Assembly: GCA_023512835.1 (NCBI GenBank)
Contig: CM042088.1
Span: 12,702,078 to 12,766,077 of the forward strand
Origin: Taxillus chinensis
Taxonomy: Eukaryota; Streptophyta; Magnoliopsida; Santalales; Loranthaceae
DNA: 64,000 nucleotides
Direction of reading: 5' to 3'
Part shown: positions 57,538-64,000 of the stretch, piece by piece
How the letters are laid out: every line of letters begins with the position of its first letter
Position numbering within the stretch: the stretch's first letter is position 1
Position numbers and translations under genes: made by a program
Notes under the pieces: generated by a model
The model's input: the letters and a program-made list of their open reading frames with translations, nothing else
Databases searched by the model: none
Told to the model about the DNA's origin: nothing

Positions 57538-59386
57538 TGTAATGACCCGTGTGTAACCCGTGTGTAAGAAGTTAACCACAAACACCTTGGATGTTGGTGC
57601 ACAAGTTTGAGGTAAGAGATGAGCCCAAGAAGGGACTTTTGGGAGGTGCATGTGACAAGTGATAACGTACATTTATGCCCTAGGAAGATGCTATGCGTAT
57701 ACAGGCGGTTTTAAGCTGTTTTGGCTGATCTTGGTGCTCACTTTTGATAGGGTATATGGCCTCAAACAATTGGCGTGCAAGAACAAAAGTTTCTTAGAAT
57801 GAGGTCCTCTACCTACCACAGAAATTTCAGAGCATTTGGAGCTGCACGTGAATTCACCCATTTCACGTGCAAGCATATTTTTTCTTCTCAGACCTCTACA
57901 AGATGCAAGGAGGCTTGGGGTGAAGTTTGAGTGCATTTGGAGCTGCACGCCAATTGGGGAATTGGCATTCAAATTGGCGTGCAGGCATGTTTTTGCATGG
58001 TTACCTTGGTTTTGTCATGCTAATCATCTTTTCCCAAAGGACCATGTTGGAATTATGAATATTTTGGTGTGTATGGATGCGGAAAGGTTGTAACTTGTGT
58101 AATCAAAACTACGTCATTTTGATGCTGGGATTCACTTAATCAAAACTACGTCGTTTTGATGTTGTGTTGTCTATATAAGGAGGAGAAGCCCCTCTGTTTT
58201 AGGTTTAGGGTTTGTTGCTCCACCAGCCGTCGCAGAGAGAGAGAGAGAGAGAGGGGGGGAAGCAGAGCTTCTGGTGGCTGCCGGAGCGTCTTGCGTGGGT
58301 GGTCGGAGTCTTGCGTGGAAACGGGAGTAGGAGAACATACAAGGTAGGGGTTCTGTTCTTCCTAAATCCTCCTCTGTCCTAGGGTTCTAGGGCAAATTAT
58401 GGAGTTATACCTGTTTATATATATATGTAATCCATATAGGTGTGATCTCATATATGGATGTTGGCCTTCAATGGCATTTTGGTGTGATTCTGCTGTTGGG
58501 TGGTTGGTGCATGTCACATGCTTGATGGAATGCCTGTGTGAATATTGCTGTTTGTATATGCCTAGTACATGTTTGATAAAATGCCTGTATGGTTGGACTT
58601 GTGATTCGGTGTAAGTATGCATGCTGGGTGTTTGTTCTATTGCCTGAATGACTGGGTTGGTGCACTTGTGAACGGGTGCACACCAAGTGTTTGGTTTTAT
58701 GCTTGAGTGACCGTGGTGTATGTTGTGTGCATGACTGTGCTATCTGGCCTGAAGGGGCGGTTAAATCACTTTGCCCGAGAGGCGGTTAAACCAGTGGCCT
58801 GAAGAGGCGGTTAAACTACATTGCCTGAGAGGCGGTTAAATCAATGGCCTGAAGAGGCGGTTAAATTACTTATTTGAGATGTGGTTTGTTAGCCAGTGTG
58901 GCTGGGGCTGAGGTTACGCCCGTTATGTGAAATGCTTTATTTTCTTACTACTGCCACGTCACTACACCTGTGCACATGCATGTAGCCGCTAGGAGCATGG
59001 GAAGGGTTGGGGAGACTTGATCCCTACTGAGCTGTGGTTGCTCACCCCTCCTACTGTGTTTGCTTGTTTTCCAGGGACTTACAGGCGTTAGGTGGATACA
59101 CCAAGGTGGAAGACCATCTTCATTTTTATTGCTCTTCTGTGATGTGATTTTATGACTTATGTAACCCCATGGGGGAAATGTACTAAGAGACTGAATTGTA
59201 GTATGGAACATGGTTGGTTTGTGAACCTTTGAGGTTTGGAATTAAATAAAGATGTGGCTGGTTTGATTTATTATAATTGTTAGCTTTTCTTGTGTGGCAT
59301 CTAGTAATCCAACCCCGTTGCCCTCTGTGTGGGTGAATGGGGAGTCACGTACCGGTTTCCCCGAGTCGGAAATGCGGGGCGTGACA
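57538..59386 (+). repeat. X5 5' LTR
   Basis: A 1849-bp LTR from TGTAATGACCCGTG to GCGGGGCGTGACA, next to a tRNA-Met type primer site. It contains the GGCGGTTAAA module (58750-58870), palindromes at 58102-58123 and 58139-58160 and a TATA box at 58173-58179. Its first 32 bp are identical to the start of the 3' LTR at 63969-64000. It splits X4 at 57537 (preceding 5 bp TTACC). Confidence 0.9.
58102..58179 (+). promoter_or_regulatory. X5 LTR promoter: two palindromes and TATA box
   Basis: ATCAAAAC-like palindromes, written here as ATCAAAAC/TACGTC/GTTTTGAT, then TATATAAGG at 58173. This is the plus-orientation form of the arrangement seen reversed in X3 and X4. Confidence 0.65.
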
Positions 59387-59389
59387 ATA

Positions 59390-59401
59390 TGGTATCAGAG
59401 C
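59390..59401 (+). other. X5 primer binding site (tRNA-iMet)
   Basis: TGGTATCAGAGC lies 3 bp after the LTR end. It is the standard initiator-Met primer site of many plant LTR elements, including Tekay-type. Confidence 0.88.
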
Positions 59402-60073
59402 ATGGTCTAGTTGGCCTAGGGTAGTGGGCGGATCTGGTTATCTTGAGTCCTTTGGAGGAACCTGGAGGGACGTGCCTGATCAACACGGTCCTCTTTGAGC
59501 CTCTACGGTGTACTTGGGGTAGGCCAGACCTGAGGTAGGATTTGCATACATTGGCATTAGGGCACTAGTTGCATATGTTGCTCATGTGTGATTGTGTGAA
59601 AACTGTGATTAAGCTGTGTATGTGGTAGGAAAGCATGAATAACGTGATAAAGTGTTAATCTGTGCAACTCTGATCTTTTGTGGTAATTTGAACATGAAAG
59701 CAAGGAAAAGAAATTGCGGAATTAAAACTGTATGCTTGGATACTTGTGGCTTGTGAACTGTTAACGAAATAAAATAAAATAATAATAATCAAGAAATAAA
59801 TAAATAAATAAATACATTAAATTAAATATGTAATAATGTTGGTGTTCTGTGAATGATTGAGCATGTGATTTGTTTGGTATGGTGTGCAATAAACGAGGTT
59901 ATGAGCAATGCGATGGAGTGTAAATTTGTATAGTCTGTTAAATTTGTTTGGTAAATTTGTAAATTTGTGTGGTAATAATGCGTGTTATAGCTTAAGCTGC
60001 TTAGTCGGTAGTGGTCTCGCGATTGTTGAGATCATTTAGTGTTAATCTGGAGCGCTACCTTTTCGCTTAACCA
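59402..60073 (+). other. X5 leader region
   Basis: Non-coding leader between the primer site and the gag remnant, with AAATAAAT-like runs near 59790. No gene seen. Confidence 0.5.
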
Positions 60074-60631
60074 ATGTTTCTGGAAACTATAAGTCGCGCG
60101 ACTATTGAGGTAACAGAGGAGGCCGCGACCCAGGTTGGGCAAGTGAGAGAGCTGCAAGCTGAAGGTGATAGACTAATCACGGCAGAGGTTGGCGTCTTGA
60201 GCTCCATTATTCCAAAGGTGAGGGATGCGATTCGACAACTGATTAGGAGCGAGGTACGCCGAGAGCTGTCAACCCTCACACTCCCGTTTGAGTCCTGTTT
60301 CTCAAAAGATTGCGCTTGTTGTGGACAACCGGGGCACTGGAACAGAGAGTGTGCCAAGAAGCAGTACCGGTGTTACCTCTGTGGAAAAGCAGGACGTCTT
60401 CGTACAGTCTGTTTTAGTAGGGCCGGGAGTGATGCTAGGGGACTGGCTCAGCGAGCTAGGGGTAAAGCTCAACGCCGAGTCCCGATTTGGAGGCAGGAGG
60501 ACTACCTAGTGAGGCCAGTGGAAGAGCAAGACAGAAATTCACTGGTGGTATCGTGCCCCTTTGGTGGGTTGTCGGTTGAGTCTCGTACTGGTTTATGTGA
60601 GGCTGAGTGGACCCTATCGTGTCCCGTTTGA
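60074..60631 (+). pseudogene. X5 gag remnant with zinc knuckle
   Basis: A 185-residue frame starting MFLETISRATIEVTEEA, helical, then two Cys boxes. The first, CACCGQPGHWNREC near 60316-60357, is a full C-x2-C-x4-H-x4-C knuckle. The second, CYLCGKAGRLRTVC, has Arg in place of the His. This is the RNA-binding end of a gypsy Gag, but the bulk of capsid is missing. No RT, protease or integrase follows in the 4.6-kb internal region. The element probably depends on a related autonomous partner. Confidence 0.65.
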
Positions 60632-63600
60632 GTTAGCATTTCGAATGGATGTGGGTGGTGACCTATTAGGAGATATATATTTATAACGCTGGAAGAATAA
60701 TGAGTAACTAATAAAAATATGGGTGTTGATTTTACAAGTGAGTGATATTCAATTTTGGCACATGTGGATAATCAAAGTAACCAAATCTTGTAGGCAACCT
60801 TTTTTCTAGTGGGAGGAAATTTAGACTGGCTAGCTAGTAGAGCTTGAGGTGTGAGGTGATGGCTTGTGGGTTGTTGTGTGACCCCTCCTTGGCAACCTTG
60901 AGTAATAGAAATGTGTTTTTTTATGCAGATAGAGGTATGTGTTGGAATACTACATGAAAGGGATATTCCTATGGTTACCTTTCCAAGTGTTGTGGTTGAA
61001 GGAGGAAAACACATCTAGTATAGCCGCTCCTTGGGTCCATGAGGTGTTGACTTGTTGGCTAGGGTGGTCGTTGCTAGTTCTTGTTAGTGATTATATAGGT
61101 GTTATGGGTTCTCAGATGGCCAAGCAGTAGCTATGTGTCGTGCTTATGGTGTGTCGAAAACACCGAGTAATGTAAAACAGATATGTTGTGAAACCAGTTT
61201 GTGCATGTATGAAATGTGCGGTGTTCTAGAATTGAACTAGCGCCTATGAGTGGGTTTTGAGGGTTATGCCCGGTGCATCAATTTGGTAAAAAGAGGTAAG
61301 CAAGTGAGATTTGGCAGGCCTTGTTCGGGCTATCTTTCTCTAGGGGCGGAGGGTGTACTTTGGCATGGTAGGGCCATTCCTTTGATTCGTATCTTGTGGG
61401 AAGTAGGCTTAGAGGAGGAGAGAAGGTGTAAGGCTGGTACGTTCTACTCGTCAGGTGTTTTGTGTTTCATTGCTTGTGTGCTGAAAAATGTGGTATTGTG
61501 TTGTTGTATGTGTTGCATCTGCGGTAAAGGCATATAGCAGAGTTACTACGTGTGGGTGTTGTGACACATATGTGTAGAGGAGGATGAGGCGTGGTGTAGT
61601 GGCATATTAACTGTGGTGTGGGGATGAAGAAAAGTGTTAGATGTGATGTTATTCATATTATTCCTTATCTGGTGTGATGTTTAATATTAAAGTGTTGATA
61701 AGCTAGGAAAAGGGTATTAGTGTTATTTATGAGTCAGACGGCAGTTTTTGCTTAAAAAGGGTATTAGTGTTACTCCCTGGGGAGAGATTTATGTCGGGCG
61801 GATATCACAAGGGTGTATGTTTTGGAGTGGTGGTGGTAGGCGGGTGATCTATATCTGTTCTCCTCGAAAACCTTTCATGTGTAGTATCACATGGTAAGTG
61901 AGATGGTTCACGCCATCAAGGTGTTGGTGTATTTGAGACTTTTGTTGGTGTATCGAGATGGAACGCGATGGTTAGTATAGGGGAATTGGTAGGCCATGAG
62001 GTGGAGTATGTCATAGAGGCAAAGAACTCCCTTGTGACTTGTGAATGGCGACACAGAGGGATCAATTGTCTTGTTGTAGGTGGGAGGATTTTTCCTGGTC
62101 AGAGAGAGAGAGAGCTGTGTTAGTTATACTTCACCGATGTCAGAGGATAAGTTCCACTTCATTGCGTTTGGTGTTTGCCGACTCGGAAAGGCGTTAACAC
62201 TTGGGCTGTAGTGTATGCCTCAGTTAGTATGCAGGCTGTGGGACCTTAGTGGATACCTATTTAACCGTGATCAAGGATGCTAGCACGAAGTGTCCGAGAG
62301 GCGTTATAGTGTAGTGTTCTGGTTCACAGACTACTTTTAGTCGATCCTCACGGTCGGTGATAGGTGATAGCCGGATGGTGGATTTTGGTCTTGCTGTGGT
62401 TGTGTTTGGTACTGCATTTGTTGTTTTGAGTTACTCCTTGGACTCCGTTGGGTGTCTTGTTGACTGTGACCGAATTGGTGGAGAGCAAACTTCATCCTGC
62501 TGTAGTTGTGTCCTGGATTGTAAGTCATCTTGAGTTCCCTTTGGCATTGGTTGGGTTCTGTTGTTGCGTGTATCGCTATAGAGTGAGGCGGTTTCAGCTT
62601 GTGATGCAAGTCTTCTTGTGGTGATATCCCTGTGTGGGCTGTGATTGTGGTTTGCATAATGCTTTTCTCTTGTTTGTTTGTGTTTCCTTGTGACCTCTTT
62701 GTGTTTGCTGTCAGGGTAAGGTCTACATATGGAGTGTGGCTGCGTTGTAAATTGTTGGTGTCCGTTGACATCAAATCTCAGTGGTGTCATTGTTAGGTAT
62801 TTTACATTGTGGAGTGTTGGTCCTATTGTGACACGAGTAGGCGTCTAACGCCGAGTACCCTGCTATGTCGATGTAGTGACTTCTCGTTCAATCATATGAA
62901 TTCTAGCGAATGGATACTTCATGCATAGGCTTATGGTGTTGGCCTTGTTCGGTTGTCGGGGTCTTAGCGACTCTGTGGGAGGTTTCTCGACCTCACTGTT
63001 GTCAGACTTGCTCACATGAGTTGTTGTCAGCATGCTAATTGGCCAAGCTCTAGTTTTGGTTGTGCTCCTGGGTGTTATGTGTTGCTTTGATCTTCTCATG
63101 ATGTTTACTACTTGATTTCTCTTTTCGGGGACGAAAAGTCCAAAGGTGGAAAGGTTGTGAGGACACTCCCTGCGGATGAGTTTGTATGATGTTGGTGAAT
63201 GGGCAGTGGAACGTTAAACGTGTAGTAGTGTTTTGTTTGTGAGTTGTTCCTTGGGGTGGTGTTTATGATGTGAGTTGCTCTGTGACCTATGTGATCTGTT
63301 AAACGTGTTGGTGATGGGCGTATATGTCTTATACTGTCGTGACATGTGAATACTTGTGACATGTGTTAGGTGAGGAGAACAAGGGTTGTTTGTGAGATTA
63401 GAATATGTGTTTCCCTATCATGCTGTGTTGTATTGGGTCTGTGGGTACGTGCCTTCATGTGTGTTATGGTGTGATATCTTCGGTCGCGGGTATGTGAATG
63501 GTTGTGGGCGATGTGCATCAGCATGTGCGTTTTGGAAGGTGTGTTGTCTTTTAGGGGCCGACACGTCCTGCAGAGGAGACATGGAATGTGAGTCCATGAT

Positions 63601-63955
63601 GCGTGAGCAACACCCAGCGTTGTTCGAGGACGAACAACCTTAAGAGTGGGAGGTGGCTGTTGGCCAAGGGATAGTGATGTGTTTTCTTGTATTAGTTGTG
63701 TATGCTTTTGGTGTTTGTATTGTCTTTTAGACATGTGTTCATCATTGTGATGTGTTTTGAGATGTGTATTTGTGACATGCGGATATGTGTTATATGCATT
63801 ATTGTGATGCATGTGGTTATGGATTATGGTGGTACCTTGTTATGTCTTTGTGCGCGTGTATGACCCATTTGGGTGTTGTGGCTTGCCGGGTGGCAAATGG
63901 GTAGCTTGTGTTTGTTTTCCTCGTATGTCATTTCTTTTCGAGGACGAAAAGTCTT
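60632..63955 (+). other. X5 internal region without pol
   Basis: About 3.3 kb with no domain I recognise. It contains the short peptide region GELVGHEVEYVIEAKNSLV near 61980-62060, shared with X3. The minus-strand frames at 62337-63812 are antisense. GTTCGAGGACGAAC near 63618 and a related TTCGAGGACGAAAAG near 63937 lie before the PPT, as is common in Tekay-like elements. Confidence 0.55.
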
Positions 63956-63968
63956 AAGGGGGAGAGGA
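63956..63968 (+). other. X5 polypurine tract
   Basis: AAGGGGGAGAGGA directly precedes the 3' LTR. X3 and X4 have the reverse form at 46754 and 56298. Confidence 0.85.
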
Positions 63969-64000
63969 TGTAATGACCCGTGTGTAACCCGTGTGTAAGA
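63969..64000 (+). repeat. X5 3' LTR, start only
   Basis: TGTAATGACCCGTGTGTAAC and the following 12 bases are identical to the 5' LTR at 57538. The remainder lies past the window. Confidence 0.9.

Noticed and set aside
1..64000. CRISPR-like spaced repeats
   Set aside because: The regularly spaced units are LTR tandem modules, minisatellites and palindromes in a plant nuclear context. There are no unique spacers of constant length or cas genes.

Overview
The window is nuclear DNA of a flowering plant, most likely a eudicot. It holds one intron-bearing host gene, a SWEET sugar transporter on the minus strand at 25246-27066. Nearly everything else is nested LTR retrotransposons at different stages of decay. 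I saw no bacterial genes, rRNA, tRNA or CRISPR. The species cannot be told from the sequence alone.

Four LTR families recur, named here for convenience. OGR is a Ty3/gypsy Tat/Ogre-like family with LTRs of about 2.9-3.6 kb (TGTTGG...GATGACA) and a DUF7745-like ORF1, gag, protease, RT, RNase H and integrase. SIR is a Ty1/copia, Sirevirus-like family with LTRs of about 1.3 kb (TGTTGGATCAAG...CCATCA). Y is a Ty3/gypsy-like family, possibly Athila-like, with LTRs of about 1.5 kb. X is a Tekay-like non-autonomous Ty3/gypsy family with LTRs of about 1.7-1.85 kb (TGTAATGACCC...GGGGCGTGACA).

Layout: 1-2099 is the 3' end of a SIR element with an X LTR inside it. 2100-18374 is a decayed OGR element, with two OGR solo LTRs inserted in its gag and pol, each with perfect 5-bp target duplications. 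18375-24295 is a Y element with a third OGR solo LTR inside. 24296-28050 is the SWEET gene with its flanks. 28051-34503 is an OGR LTR split by an X LTR, itself split by a reversed X LTR. 34504-35939 is AT-rich DNA without a gene. 35940-41293 holds fragments of SIR, OGR and Y. 41294-51573 is the 3' half of a SIR element: the pol end, a spacer, a long extra ORF and the 3' LTR. X element X3 interrupts the extra ORF. 51574-54508 is Y internal DNA with a minus-strand ORF. 54509-57537 is X element X4. 57538-64000 is a younger X element, X5, inserted in X4 and running off the window.

The main discovery candidate is that two unrelated LTR families (SIR and Y) each carry, in the 3' env-like position, a long ORF. 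Each of these ORFs ends in what looks like a Ulp1/C48-type cysteine protease domain (His, Asp, then Gln and a Ser-Cys-Gly box). Three X insertions in this window lie inside such ORFs. Removing X3 and one copy of its target duplication leaves the SIR ORF in frame over 822 codons. A second notable signal is a palindrome with a GACGTA core, repeated upstream of the TATA box in both X and Y LTRs. These LTRs also share other U3 sequence, so they look mosaic.
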